This document shows, piece by piece, positions 40,474 to 50,050 of a stretch of DNA of 64,000 nt (positions are counted from its first letter, which is position 1; each line of letters starts with the position of its first letter). The notes beneath the pieces were generated by a model. That model did not search any database, was not told the origin of the DNA, and saw only the letters and a list, made by a program, of their open reading frames with translations. Both the position numbers and the translations under genes were made by a program. This DNA comes from Aliishimia sp045106335 (GTDB taxonomy: Bacteria; Pseudomonadota; Alphaproteobacteria; Rhodobacterales; Rhodobacteraceae): assembly GCA_045106335.1 (NCBI GenBank), contig JBGCEM010000100.1, forward strand, positions 34,025-98,024, read 5' to 3'.

Positions 40474-41769
40474 ATGAACATGACGCATCGCGACGATGGA
40501 TTTTTCACTGAAAGTTTGGCCGAGCGCGACCCCGAATTGTTTGGCTCGATCACCTCTGAACTGGGGCGGCAGCGCGATGAAATCGAGTTGATTGCGTCCG
40601 AAAACATCGTCTCGGCGGCTGTGATGGAGGCGCAAGGCAGTGTGATGACCAACAAATACGCCGAAGGTTATCCTGGCCGGCGGTATTATGGCGGCTGCCA
40701 ATTTGTGGATATCGCTGAAGATTTGGCGATCAAGCGGGCTTGCGAATTGTTCGGGTGCGGCTTTGCCAATGTGCAACCCAATTCGGGCTCACAGGCGAAC
40801 CAGGGCGTGTTCCAAGCGCTGTTAAAGCCGGGCGATACGATTCTTGGCATGAGCCTGGATGCGGGAGGCCACCTAACGCACGGGGCCAAGCCAAACCAAT
40901 CTGGCAAATGGTTCAATGCGGTACAGTATGGTGTGAAACGCGACACGCTGGACATTGATTATGAGCAAATTGAAGCGCTCGCGCTTGAGCACAAACCGCA
41001 GATGATCATCGCAGGCGGTTCGGCGATTCCCCGGGTCATCGACTTTGCCAAAATGCGTGAAATCGCGGACAAGGTCGGCGCCTATCTGCTGGCGGATGTG
41101 GCGCATTTCGCCGGGCTGATCGCGGCAGGCGAATACCCCAATCCTTTCCCACATGTGCATGTGGCGACGACCACGACTCACAAGACCTTGCGCGGTCCGC
41201 GCGGTGGCATGATCCTAACCAATGACGAAGCGCTGGCCAAGAAATTCAATTCGGCGATCTTTCCAGGCATCCAAGGCGGTCCTTTGATGCATGTGATCGC
41301 CGCCAAAGCTGTCGCATTCGGCGAAGCGCTGCGCCCGGATTTCAAAATCTACCAACAGCAGGTTATCAAGAACGCGCAAGCTTTGGCGGATCAGTTGCAC
41401 AAAGGCGGGCTTGAAACGGTGACACATGGTACCGATACCCATGTTTTATTGGTCGATCTGCGCCCCAAAGGCGTAAAAGGCAACGCTACAGAAAAGGCCC
41501 TGGGCCGCGCGCATATCACCTGCAACAAGAACGGCGTGCCGTTTGATGACGAAAAGCCGATGATCACCTCGGGCATTCGTCTGGGCAGCCCCGCAGGCAC
41601 GACACGTGGCTTCGGAGAACCCGAATTCCGCCAAATCGGCGATTGGATCAACCGAGTTGTGGATGGCTTGGCTGCAAATGGTGAAGATGGCAATGGCGAT
41701 GTCGAAGCGGCTGTCAAAGCGGAAGTGTCTGAACTATGTGGCCGTTTCCCGCTATATCCCAATCTGTAA
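40474..41769 (+). CDS. glyA: Serine hydroxymethyltransferase
   Basis: 431 residues, with AAAGGATAG before the ATG. It interconverts serine and glycine while loading one-carbon units on tetrahydrofolate; PLP-dependent, cytoplasmic. The PLP lysine lies in TTTTHKTLRGPRGG, and the family segments SENIVSAAV, GYPGRRYYGGC and FPGIQGGPL are intact. It is transcribed alone and is convergent with tetR. Confidence 0.97.
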   Translation: MNMTHRDDGFFTESLAERDPELFGSITSELGRQRDEIELIASENIVSAAVMEAQGSVMTNKYAEGYPGRRYYGGCQFVDIAEDLAIKRACELFGCGFANVQPNSGSQANQGVFQALLKPGDTILGMSLDAGGHLTHGAKPNQSGKWFNAVQYGVKRDTLDIDYEQIEALALEHKPQMIIAGGSAIPRVIDFAKMREIADKVGAYLLADVAHFAGLIAAGEYPNPFPHVHVATTTTHKTLRGPRGGMILTNDEALAKKFNSAIFPGIQGGPLMHVIAAKAVAFGEALRPDFKIYQQQVIKNAQALADQLHKGGLETVTHGTDTHVLLVDLRPKGVKGNATEKALGRAHITCNKNGVPFDDEKPMITSGIRLGSPAGTTRGFGEPEFRQIGDWINRVVDGLAANGEDGNGDVEAAVKAEVSELCGRFPLYPNL

Positions 41770-41825
41770 CTTAGATGATGGCGCAAGGGGTTTGGGTCCT
41801 ACGCCATCTCTCCATCGGTCAGTGT

Positions 41826-41838
41826 TGAACGTTGTTCA
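41826..41838. promoter_or_regulatory. TGAAC-N3-GTTCA palindrome, copy 1
   Basis: TGAACGTTGTTCA in the convergent gap between glyA and tetR. It has the same arms as copies at 41881 and 42508. Confidence 0.5.
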
Positions 41839-41880
41839 CAAGGCAAAGATTAATCGGTCTGAATCCCGTCTATACGATTT

Positions 41881-41893
41881 TGAACCATGTTCA
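41881..41893. promoter_or_regulatory. TGAAC-N3-GTTCA palindrome, copy 2
   Basis: TGAACCATGTTCA, overlapping the stop codon of tetR. Same arms as copies 1 and 3. Confidence 0.5.
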
Positions 41894-42493
41894 GGCGGGC
41901 TTTGTCCCGCTTGAATGAACGCTGCGCATAACCAGTTCCGATATCATGTGCGCGACTTGATCGACTGGCAGCGCCGATATTCGGCGCTCTAATCCCAACA
42001 GAACTACTCCGTGCACTGCTGCCGCCAAGGCCCGCACCGAAATATCCAAATCAACCCGCGATTTTTCAGGGTGTACGTGCGCAAGCGGTCTTGCAATTTG
42101 GGCAAAAAGATCATTGATATCAGCCAGATACCAGTCCGGAACAGTGTCCCCAAAATCAAACAATGCGCGCCATAGATGCGTATTTTGGGCGGCAAATGCC
42201 AAATAAGCATGTCCAAATTCAACCAGTCGCTCTTGCGGATCACTGTCGTGTTTGCCCTGTGCACCCTGCGCGAGGGCCTCTGAAAGCTGGCGAAATGTGC
42301 GCTTATTTACGGCCAGTACAAGCGCCTGCATATCCTTAAAGTGTGTATAAATCGCCCCGACGGAACATCCGACCTTATGTGCCAGGTCCCGCGCCTTCAG
42401 GCTACGGGACCCATGTGCCGCGATTTCAGCTTCAGCTGCATCAATCAACGAATTGCGTAAGCGGTCTCGGCGGGTCTCGGGTGGGGACGGCAT
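41891..42493 (-). CDS. TetR-family transcriptional regulator
   Basis: 200 residues from the ATG at 42493, with GAAGGA 7 nt upstream. The N-terminal TetR helix-turn-helix reads LKARDLAHKVGCSVGAIYTHFKDMQAL. The C-terminal ligand domain begins near HDSDPQERLVEF and resembles the WHG-type TetR_C group (AVHGVVLLGLERR). A perfect palindrome 15 bp upstream of the start suggests autorepression. prpE lies directly upstream on the same strand. TGAAC/GTTCA-type sites are reminiscent of lipid-metabolism TetR regulators; the ligand is unknown. Confidence 0.88.
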   Translation of the reverse strand: MPSPPETRRDRLRNSLIDAAEAEIAAHGSRSLKARDLAHKVGCSVGAIYTHFKDMQALVLAVNKRTFRQLSEALAQGAQGKHDSDPQERLVEFGHAYLAFAAQNTHLWRALFDFGDTVPDWYLADINDLFAQIARPLAHVHPEKSRVDLDISVRALAAAVHGVVLLGLERRISALPVDQVAHMISELVMRSVHSSGTKPA

Positions 42494-42507
42494 CAACAAG
42501 TCCTTCG

Positions 42508-42520
42508 TGAACGCCGTTCA
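42508..42520. promoter_or_regulatory. TGAAC-N3-GTTCA palindrome, copy 3 (tetR operator candidate)
   Basis: TGAACGCCGTTCA, a perfect 6-base-arm palindrome about one base, 15 bp upstream of the tetR ATG, where a bound repressor would block its own expression. Confidence 0.6.
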
Positions 42521-42579
42521 ACCTTAGCCTTCAACGCCAATTGAAACAAGGTGTAGGCTGCGCCCTACAGCCCAAGACC

Positions 42580-44472
42580 TCAGCTGCCCGCGTAGCCAAT
42601 TGTCTGCAATGCGCTTCGAATCTCATCCAAAATCACCGGATCATCGATGGTTGCGGGCATCTTAAAGCTCTCATCATCGGCGATTTTGACCATCGTCCCG
42701 CGCAAGATCTTTCCCGACCGCGTCTTGGGCAACCGGTCCACCACCACAGCAAGTTTGAACGCAGCGACCGGCCCGATCTGCGCGCGAACCCGCGCGACTT
42801 CTTCCGCAATAATTTCAGTCCCGTCGCGCGTTACACCACTGTTTAAGCACAGAAAACCAATCGGCATCTGTCCTTTTAGGGAATCACTGACCCCAATCAC
42901 AGCGCATTCCGCAACGTCAGGGTGCCCGGCCAAAACTTCTTCCATCGCGCCTGTCGACAGGCGGTGCCCGGCAACGTTAATCACGTCATCCGTGCGTGCC
43001 ATAATGTACAAATAGCCATCAGCATCTTTCATGCCCGCGTCGCCAGTTTCGTAATACCCTGGAAACGCCGTCAGATAGCTTTTGCGAAAACGGTCCTCAG
43101 CATTCCAAAGCCCCGGCAAGGTCCCGGGGGGCAACGGCAATTTCACTGCAATCGCCCCAAGTTCCCCATCCGCAACAGGATGCCCATCTTCGCCCAAAAT
43201 CTGTACGTCATAGCCCGGCATCGCAACGCAGGGCGAGCCGATCTTCACATCCATCAACTCAAGCCCCATCGGATTTGCCGCAATCGCAAAACCTGTCTCT
43301 GTTTGCCACCAATGATCTAACACTGGCTTCTTCAGCAGTTTTTGCGCCCATTCAATCGTGTCAGGATCTGCGCGCTCACCGGCCAAAAACAACGCACACA
43401 TGGAAGATAGATCATATTTGGCGGCCATTTCCCCTTTGGGATCTTCGCGTTTCACGGCGCGGATCGCGGTGGGGGCGGTAAAAAAGCTTTTGACCTTGTG
43501 TTCTTCAATGACCCGCCAAAACGTGCCTGCATCGGGCGTGCCGACCGGTTTGCCCTCAAACACGACAGTGGTGCAGCCCGCGAACAAAGGCGCGTAGCAA
43601 ATATAGGAATGCCCCACGACCCAACCCACATCCGATGCCGCCCAGAACACATCGCCGGGATCGCAATTATAGATGTTTTTCATGGTCCACTGCAGCGCCA
43701 CGATATGCCCTGCGGTGGGGCGTACCACCCCTTTAGGTGCGCCCGTGGTGCCAGACGTATATAAGATATAGGCCGGATCTGTTCCCGCCACGGGGACGCA
43801 TGGCGCAGGGCTCACCCCGTCTTGGATCGCGTGCCAATCGAAATCGCGCCCTGCAATCAAGTCCGCGCTGTGTTCTTTGCGTTGCAATATGACGCAGAAT
43901 TCGGGCTGATGGGTGGCGAGCTCAATCGCCCCGTCAAGCAGTGGTTTGTAGGCCACAATCCGCCCTGGTTCAACACCGCAAGATCCCGCGATAATCGCTT
44001 TGGGGGTGCAATCATCAATGCGCACCGCCAGTTCATTCGCGGCAAATCCGCCAAAGACCACGGAATGAATGGCGCCGATGCGGGTGACGGCCAACATCGC
44101 GACCAGGGCTTCGGGCACCATCGGCATGTAGATGATGACCCGGTCGCCTTTGGTGACGCCTTTCGCGGAAAGCGCACCGGCCAGAGACGCCACTTGGGTT
44201 TGTAGCGCGCGGTATGTGGTGGTGGATTTCGCGCCGGTGATGGGGCTGTCATAGATAATGGCCGCTTGGTCGCCGCGCCCGTTTTCGACATGCCGGTCGA
44301 CGGCGTTGTAACACGTGTTGACGCGCGCATCGGCGAACCACTCATAGATATCGTTTCCGCGATCATACAGGGCCTGAGTTGGCGCGCTGTCCCAGCTTAC
44401 GGCACTGGCAGCTTGCATCCAGAAGGTTTCGGGATCGTCCTGCCAGCGCTCATATGTGTGTGAATAGCTCAT
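42580..44472 (-). CDS. prpE: Propionyl-CoA synthetase (AMP-forming)
   Basis: 630 residues with AAGGA 8 nt before the ATG. It activates propionate, and possibly acetate, to its CoA thioester using ATP. The adenylate motif YTSGTTGAPKGVVR, the segment DVGWVVGHSYICYAPL, the A8 region YYETGDAGMKDADGYL and the acetylation-sensitive Lys in LPKTRSGKILRG are all present. Length and the opening SYSHTYERW fit PrpE rather than Acs. The tetR gene lies 86 bp downstream and may regulate short-chain acyl metabolism. Confidence 0.9.
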   Translation of the reverse strand: MSYSHTYERWQDDPETFWMQAASAVSWDSAPTQALYDRGNDIYEWFADARVNTCYNAVDRHVENGRGDQAAIIYDSPITGAKSTTTYRALQTQVASLAGALSAKGVTKGDRVIIYMPMVPEALVAMLAVTRIGAIHSVVFGGFAANELAVRIDDCTPKAIIAGSCGVEPGRIVAYKPLLDGAIELATHQPEFCVILQRKEHSADLIAGRDFDWHAIQDGVSPAPCVPVAGTDPAYILYTSGTTGAPKGVVRPTAGHIVALQWTMKNIYNCDPGDVFWAASDVGWVVGHSYICYAPLFAGCTTVVFEGKPVGTPDAGTFWRVIEEHKVKSFFTAPTAIRAVKREDPKGEMAAKYDLSSMCALFLAGERADPDTIEWAQKLLKKPVLDHWWQTETGFAIAANPMGLELMDVKIGSPCVAMPGYDVQILGEDGHPVADGELGAIAVKLPLPPGTLPGLWNAEDRFRKSYLTAFPGYYETGDAGMKDADGYLYIMARTDDVINVAGHRLSTGAMEEVLAGHPDVAECAVIGVSDSLKGQMPIGFLCLNSGVTRDGTEIIAEEVARVRAQIGPVAAFKLAVVVDRLPKTRSGKILRGTMVKIADDESFKMPATIDDPVILDEIRSALQTIGYAGS

Positions 44473-44600
44473 GCCGTCTGTCCTTATGCGCGTCCGTGTT
44501 GTGCAAGGTTTAATGATGCACCTTTGCCCGCATCAAGCCACCCCAGAACAGGTGGCCCAAAAACTGTAAATTTATTTGCTAAAGATGATGCACCCAATCC

Positions 44601-46874
44601 CTATCCGTATTCTGCGACAGGTGTTCCAGCGATAGCTGACATGTTCAACAATCCCCGCGCAGTAATGGAAGGTGACACGATATGCGCTTTATTCCCCATT
44701 CCCATTAAGATTGGACCGACCTCAAGCCCGCCCCCCTTCATTTTTAGAATGTTGCGCACACCAGAGGCGGCATCGGCATGGGCAAAGATCAGCACATTGG
44801 CAGAACCCTCCATGCGGTTGCCCGGCAAGATACGTGCACGCAGATCTGGATCCAGGGCGGTGTCGATATTCATCTCGCCCTCATAGGTGAAATCTTGACC
44901 GTCTTGGTCCAGCAGAGTCATCATTTCACGCAGACGCGCCCCGGACCCATCGCTTTGATTGCCAAATTGAGACTGCGAGCAAAACGCCACATTCGGCGTG
45001 ATCCCAAAGCGGCGGACGTGGCGCGCGGCCCCTTGGGCGATTTCCATCATCTCGCGCGGGGTGGGTGTGGTATGCACATGGGTGTCTGCGATGAACAGCG
45101 GCCCGTCTTCCAAGATCATCATCGACAGCGCGCCCACAGGATGCAGCCCATCGCGCCCCAGCACTTGGGTGACATAGTTCAAATGCCAGCGAAATTCGCC
45201 AAAGGTCCCGCAGATAAGGCTGTCGGCCTCGCCACGATGCACCATGACGGAACCAATGGCGGTGGTGTTTGTGCGCATAATCGCGCGGGCCAGATCCGGG
45301 GTGACCCCGCGCCGCGCCATAAGGTCATGATAGCTGCCCCAATAATCGCGATATCGATCATCTTTTTCGGGGTTCACAATCTCAAAATCTTGGTCAGGGC
45401 GAATGCTTAGGCCCAGCTGGCTGCAGCGCGCTTCAATCACTTTAGGCCGCCCGATCAGCACGGGCTTTTCAGGCGTGTCTTCCAGGATCGCTTGGGTGGC
45501 ACGCAGCACGCGTTCGTCTTCCCCTTCTGCAAACACAATCCGACGCGATGCGGTGGCCGCAGCGTCAAAGACGGGGCGCATGACCAGGGCGGACTTAAAG
45601 ACCGATCCATCCAATTCCTGCTTATAGGCTTCCAGATCCGCAATGGGCCGCGTGGCGACGCCCGTGGCCATCGCCGCTTTGGCCACAGCGCCAGAGACGA
45701 CACCGATTAAGCGCGGATCAAACGGTTTTGGGATCAGATAATCTGCGCCAAATGTCATCTGCTCGCCCTTATAGGCGGCGGCGGCTTCGGCGCTGGTGGT
45801 GGCGCGGGCCAGTTTGGCGATGCCTTCAACGCAGGCCAGTTCCATGTCATCGTTGATTGTGGTCGCCCCGACATCCAACGCCCCGCGAAAGATAAAGGGG
45901 AAGCACAATACGTTATTGACTTGATTGGGAAAATCACTGCGCCCCGTGGCGATAATGGCATCAGGGGCGACTTTGCGCGCCAGGTCGGGCAGAATTTCTG
46001 GTGTCGGATTTGCTAGGGCGAAAATGATCGGGGCGTTGCGCATTTTGGCAACATGATCGGGGGTGAGCACTTCGGGGCCAGACAAGCCCAGGAACATATC
46101 CGCGTCTTCAATTACCTCATCCAAGGTCCGCTTGTCCGAGGCTTGGGCAAAGGCGGTTTTGGCCGGATTCATATCCACCTCGCGGCCCTCATAGACCAGC
46201 CCATGCACATCACAAAGCCAGATGTTTTCGCGTTTGACCCCCAGTTTCACCAGCATGTTCAGGCACGCGATCCCCGCAGCGCCCCCGCCCGTTGAGACCA
46301 ATTTGATGTCTGCAAAGCTCTTGCCTGCCACATGCAATGCGTTGGTGGCCGCCGCGCCGACGACAATCGCTGTGCCGTGCTGGTCATCGTGAAAGACTGG
46401 AATGCCCATCCGTTCCCGGCACAGTTTTTCCACAATAAAACAATCGGGTGCCTTGATGTCTTCGAGGTTGATCGCCCCAAAAGTCGGTTCTAAAGCGCAG
46501 ACAATATCGGCCAGTTTTTCAGGATCAGATTCGTTTACTTCAATGTCAAAGCAATCAATGCTGGCGAATTTCTTGAACAGAACCGCTTTGCCCTCCATCA
46601 CCGGTTTGGATGCCAATGCGCCGATGTTACCCAAGCCCAACACAGCCGTGCCATTGGTCACCACGGCCACCAGATTTCCGCGGGCTGTATAGTCGCGCGC
46701 TGTGGCTGGATCGGCTTTGATTTCCAAACAGGCCTCGGCCACCCCCGGCGAATAGGCCCGCGCCAGATCACGTCCATTGGCCAGCGGTTTTGTGGCGCGA
46801 ATTTCCAGCTTTCCGGGCTTGGGATAGCGGTGATAAGCCAGCGCGGCTTCACGCAGATTTTGGGTGTCTGACAT
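44601..46874 (-). CDS. maeB: NADP-dependent malic enzyme with phosphotransacetylase-like C-terminal domain
   Basis: 757 residues, with AAGGAG before the ATG. Residues 1 to about 430 are the malic enzyme (AYSPGVAEAC, FHDDQHGTAIVV, GAAGIACLNML) that decarboxylates malate to pyruvate. The rest is a phosphotransacetylase-like domain (IVFAEGEDERVL, LMARRGVTPDLAR) thought to be regulatory rather than catalytic in this family. This fused form is standard in alphaproteobacteria. It lies downstream of cdd divergently and upstream of prpE on the same strand, but with a 128-bp gap. Confidence 0.95.
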   Translation of the reverse strand: MSDTQNLREAALAYHRYPKPGKLEIRATKPLANGRDLARAYSPGVAEACLEIKADPATARDYTARGNLVAVVTNGTAVLGLGNIGALASKPVMEGKAVLFKKFASIDCFDIEVNESDPEKLADIVCALEPTFGAINLEDIKAPDCFIVEKLCRERMGIPVFHDDQHGTAIVVGAAATNALHVAGKSFADIKLVSTGGGAAGIACLNMLVKLGVKRENIWLCDVHGLVYEGREVDMNPAKTAFAQASDKRTLDEVIEDADMFLGLSGPEVLTPDHVAKMRNAPIIFALANPTPEILPDLARKVAPDAIIATGRSDFPNQVNNVLCFPFIFRGALDVGATTINDDMELACVEGIAKLARATTSAEAAAAYKGEQMTFGADYLIPKPFDPRLIGVVSGAVAKAAMATGVATRPIADLEAYKQELDGSVFKSALVMRPVFDAAATASRRIVFAEGEDERVLRATQAILEDTPEKPVLIGRPKVIEARCSQLGLSIRPDQDFEIVNPEKDDRYRDYWGSYHDLMARRGVTPDLARAIMRTNTTAIGSVMVHRGEADSLICGTFGEFRWHLNYVTQVLGRDGLHPVGALSMMILEDGPLFIADTHVHTTPTPREMMEIAQGAARHVRRFGITPNVAFCSQSQFGNQSDGSGARLREMMTLLDQDGQDFTYEGEMNIDTALDPDLRARILPGNRMEGSANVLIFAHADAASGVRNILKMKGGGLEVGPILMGMGNKAHIVSPSITARGLLNMSAIAGTPVAEYG

Positions 46875-47097
46875 TGTGTTGGGCTCCTTGGGGGAAGGTC
46901 GTTTTGCGATAGCCTGCCATGCGGCGCCACCTTTCCCTTATGCTTGCATATCGCAAAGGTGTTGGAAAGGATGTGGCGCAGTCCAAGGGGCGTTTTGCAG
47001 AATATTCACCGCAAGTGTGTAGACGGATCCTGTCGAACTCTTTGCAAAATCAATGCGCACAGAGCATGGTGCAGCCAAAATGGAGTTCAAGAATAAG

Positions 47098-47493
47098 ATG
47101 TCCCTGAAAACCGCCGCCTTGCGCGTCCAAGCCAATGCCTATGCGCCCTATTCCAAATTCCAAGTTGGGGCAGCTATTCAAGCGGCCTCGGGTCAGATCT
47201 ATGCCGGGTGCAATGTGGAAAATATCGCCTATCCCGAGGGCACCTGTGCCGAGGCGGGTGCGATTGCGGCGATGGTGGCGGCAGGGGAAACACAGCTGAC
47301 GGCGGTCTATGTTGTGGCAGGTGGGCCGACCCCAGTCGCGCCATGTGGGGGCTGTCGTCAGAAGCTTGCAGAATTCGGGTCGGGCGATGTGGTAATCACT
47401 ATGGCGACTGTGGCTGGGCAGGAACAGAGCACGCGGTTGGATGCGTTGCTGCCAGGTGCATTTGGGGCGGATCACATGGGATCTAAGGGGTAG
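47098..47493 (+). CDS. cdd: Cytidine deaminase
   Basis: 131 residues from the ATG at 47098; the ATG at 47080 is an alternative, as GGAG at 47082-47085 is somewhat far from the later start. It deaminates cytidine and deoxycytidine to uridine forms. Zinc ligands are in EGTCAEAGAI (Cys-Ala-Glu, the tetrameric class) and APCGGCRQKL. The family start YAPYSKFQVGAAI is intact. First gene of a pyrimidine salvage operon; deoA starts 6 nt after its stop. Confidence 0.93.
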   Translation: MSLKTAALRVQANAYAPYSKFQVGAAIQAASGQIYAGCNVENIAYPEGTCAEAGAIAAMVAAGETQLTAVYVVAGGPTPVAPCGGCRQKLAEFGSGDVVITMATVAGQEQSTRLDALLPGAFGADHMGSKG

Positions 47494-47499
47494 CACGAC

Positions 47500-48807
47500 A
47501 TGGATGCACGTACGATTATTGGCAAGTTACGCCAAGGCCAACGTCCGAGCGCGGATGAGTTGACATGGTTTGCGCAGGGTCTCGCGGACCGCACGGTCAC
47601 GGATGCGCAAGCGGGGGCGTTTGCGATGGGCGTGTGCCTAAGCGGTTTGGGCGATCCAGGCCGTGTGGCGTTGACGCTGGCCATGCGCGATTCGGGGCGC
47701 GTTTTGGACTGGGGGCATCTGGACAAGCCGATTTTGGACAAACACTCAACAGGCGGTGTCGGCGATTGTGTCAGCCTGGTTTTGGCCCCAGCATTGGCGG
47801 CGTGCGGGGCGGCGGTGCCGATGATCTCGGGGCGCGGGCTTGGGCACACGGGCGGAACCTTGGACAAGCTTGAGGCGATCCCGGGTGTGTCCACGGCTTT
47901 GGATAAAGCGCGCTTTCGTGCCGTGGTCGATCAAGCCGGGGCAGCGATTGTGGGGGCGTCTGCGGATATTGCCCCAGCCGATAAGCGGCTTTATGCGGTG
48001 CGGGATGTGACGGCGACAGTGGACAGTTTGGATCTGATCACCGCCTCGATCTTGTCGAAAAAACTGGCGGCCGGGCTGGATGGTTTGGTCTTGGATGTCA
48101 AAACCGGATCCGGCGCGATCATGAAAGATCTTGAGGCCTCGCGCGAATTGGCCGAAGCTTTGGTGCACACGGCCAATGCCGCTGGGTGCAAGACATCGGC
48201 ATTGATTACGGACATGTCCGCCCCTTTGGTTCCGGCGATCGGCAATGCCGTTGAGGTGTTAGAAATCGCGCATGTGTTGCGGGGCGAAGCGACGGGTGCC
48301 GTGTTGGAAGTGGCCTTGGCCTTGGGCGGCGTGTTGCTGCATGGGGCCGGGCTTGCACGCAATATCGAAGATGGGGCCAAGACGCTGTTGGGCGCGATCC
48401 GCAGTGGGGCCGCCGCGGAAGCCTTTGGCAAGATGATTGCAGCCCAGGGCGGGCCTTTGGCGTTTATGGATCAGCCTTCGCGGTATTTACCCGAAGCGCC
48501 TGTGATCCGTGAAATCACCTCTGAAACAAGTGGGTATGTCAGCGCAATTGATGGCGAGGCCTTGGGCTTGGCGGTGATCGCCTTGGGCGGAGGGCGGCGC
48601 GTTGAGCGCGATGTGATTGACCCGGCTGTTGGCCTGTCCGGATTGGCACCATTAGGGTCAAAACTTGGGCCAAAGGACGTGTTGGGGGCCGTGCATGCGG
48701 CGCGCGCCGATCAGGCAGATCTCGCGGTGGCCGCCGTGCGCACGGCCTACACGATTTCGGATGCGCCGACCCCAGAGCCGAACCTGATCCACGCGCAGGT
48801 CGGATAG
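47500..48807 (+). CDS. deoA: Thymidine phosphorylase
   Basis: 435 residues, with a GGGG-type ribosome site within the end of cdd. It splits thymidine and deoxyuridine into base and deoxyribose 1-phosphate. The family signature is visible (DKHSTGGVGDCVSLVLAP, SGRGLGHTGGTLDKLEAIPG), as are the phosphate-binding KTGSGAIM and the C-terminal PYNP-like domain. The next gene, deoB, begins immediately after its TAG with no spacer, so the two are translated in tandem. Confidence 0.95.
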   Translation: MDARTIIGKLRQGQRPSADELTWFAQGLADRTVTDAQAGAFAMGVCLSGLGDPGRVALTLAMRDSGRVLDWGHLDKPILDKHSTGGVGDCVSLVLAPALAACGAAVPMISGRGLGHTGGTLDKLEAIPGVSTALDKARFRAVVDQAGAAIVGASADIAPADKRLYAVRDVTATVDSLDLITASILSKKLAAGLDGLVLDVKTGSGAIMKDLEASRELAEALVHTANAAGCKTSALITDMSAPLVPAIGNAVEVLEIAHVLRGEATGAVLEVALALGGVLLHGAGLARNIEDGAKTLLGAIRSGAAAEAFGKMIAAQGGPLAFMDQPSRYLPEAPVIREITSETSGYVSAIDGEALGLAVIALGGGRRVERDVIDPAVGLSGLAPLGSKLGPKDVLGAVHAARADQADLAVAAVRTAYTISDAPTPEPNLIHAQVG

Positions 48808-49980
48808 ATGGGCCGCGCATTCTTAGTCGTGATGGACAGCGTTGGTATTGGCGGCGCGCCAGATGCGCACAGTTTTTTCAACGGCGATGTGCCCGATACA
48901 GGGGCAAACACCTTGGGTCATATCGCAGAATGGTGCCGCGCGCACCGGCCGGAAGGCCCTTTGAATTTGCCAGTTCTCAGCGGGTTGGGGCTGGGGCGGG
49001 CCTTGCACGCCTCGACTGGAGATCTGTGGCCAGAGGCCGACTTAACAGGTCAATGGGGCGTGGCGCGTGAGGTGTCGAAAGGCAAGGATACGCCCTCGGG
49101 CCATTGGGAGCTGGCGGGGTTGCCCGTACCTTGGGATTGGCATTATTTTCCCGACACGCAGAACTGTTTTCCCGCCGATTTGGTGGCGCATATTTGTCAC
49201 GCGGCGGGCACTGATGGGATCCTGGGGCAGTGTCACGGATCGGGCACGGATATCATGGCGCGGCTGGGGCAAGAGCATCTGCGCACGGGTTGGCCAATTT
49301 GTTACACCTCGGCGGATTCCGTGTTTCAGATCGCTGCGCATGAGGAGCGTTTTGGCTTAGACCGGTTGCATCAGCTTTGCGAAACTGTGGCACCCCGTTT
49401 GCATGAGATGCGTGTGGGCCGGGTGATCGCGCGCCCTTTCGTGGGCAAGTCCGGTGATTTTCAACGTACTGCGCATCGGCGCGATTATGCGATCACGCCA
49501 CCGGGATCTGTGCTGACCAATTGGGTGCAGGACGCCGGACATCATGTCTATGCCATTGGGAAGATTGGCGATATCTTTTCGCGCACGGGTATCGATGAGG
49601 TCCGCACAGGGCCTGATGCAAAACTGATGTCGCATTTGGGGGACCTTGTGCGCGACGCGGTGCCGGGCAGTTTGACCTTTGCCAATTTCGTAGAATTCGA
49701 CAGCCTTTACGGACATCGCCGCGACCCCGGCGGATACGCGGCGCATCTTGAATGGTTCGATGCGGCTTTGGGACAGGTGATTGCGCAATTGCGCCACGGC
49801 GATATTATGGTGATCACCGCAGATCATGGCACGGATCCAACCTGGATTGGGACTGATCATACCCGCGAACAGGCGCCTGTTTTGGTGGCCGGACGTGGGC
49901 CAGGGACGCTGGGGCAGATCGGCTTTACAGGGGTTGCGGATTTGGTGGCAGAACATTTGGGGATAACCCAAAGGCGCTGA
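48808..49980 (+). CDS. deoB: Phosphopentomutase
   Basis: 390 residues. It moves phosphate from C1 to C5 of (deoxy)ribose, feeding products of DeoA into the pentose pool. It belongs to the alkaline-phosphatase superfamily: metal-binding VVMDSVGIGGAPDA and DTGANTLGH with the phosphorylated Thr region, GKDTPSGHWE, and ITADHGTDPTW/GTDHTREQAPVL near the end. The ATG abuts the deoA stop. Confidence 0.96.
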   Translation: MGRAFLVVMDSVGIGGAPDAHSFFNGDVPDTGANTLGHIAEWCRAHRPEGPLNLPVLSGLGLGRALHASTGDLWPEADLTGQWGVAREVSKGKDTPSGHWELAGLPVPWDWHYFPDTQNCFPADLVAHICHAAGTDGILGQCHGSGTDIMARLGQEHLRTGWPICYTSADSVFQIAAHEERFGLDRLHQLCETVAPRLHEMRVGRVIARPFVGKSGDFQRTAHRRDYAITPPGSVLTNWVQDAGHHVYAIGKIGDIFSRTGIDEVRTGPDAKLMSHLGDLVRDAVPGSLTFANFVEFDSLYGHRRDPGGYAAHLEWFDAALGQVIAQLRHGDIMVITADHGTDPTWIGTDHTREQAPVLVAGRGPGTLGQIGFTGVADLVAEHLGITQRR

Positions 49981-50050
49981 GGTCTTGCAGGATATGCAGC
50001 AAAATGACACCAACGTTCATACACGCGCTGGGCAAGAGGGAAACTTGGAA

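Noticed and set aside
40299..40655. Long N-terminal extension of NAD kinase on the minus strand
   Set aside because: It would cover the glyA promoter and start, and the family fold begins at the ATG at 40298.
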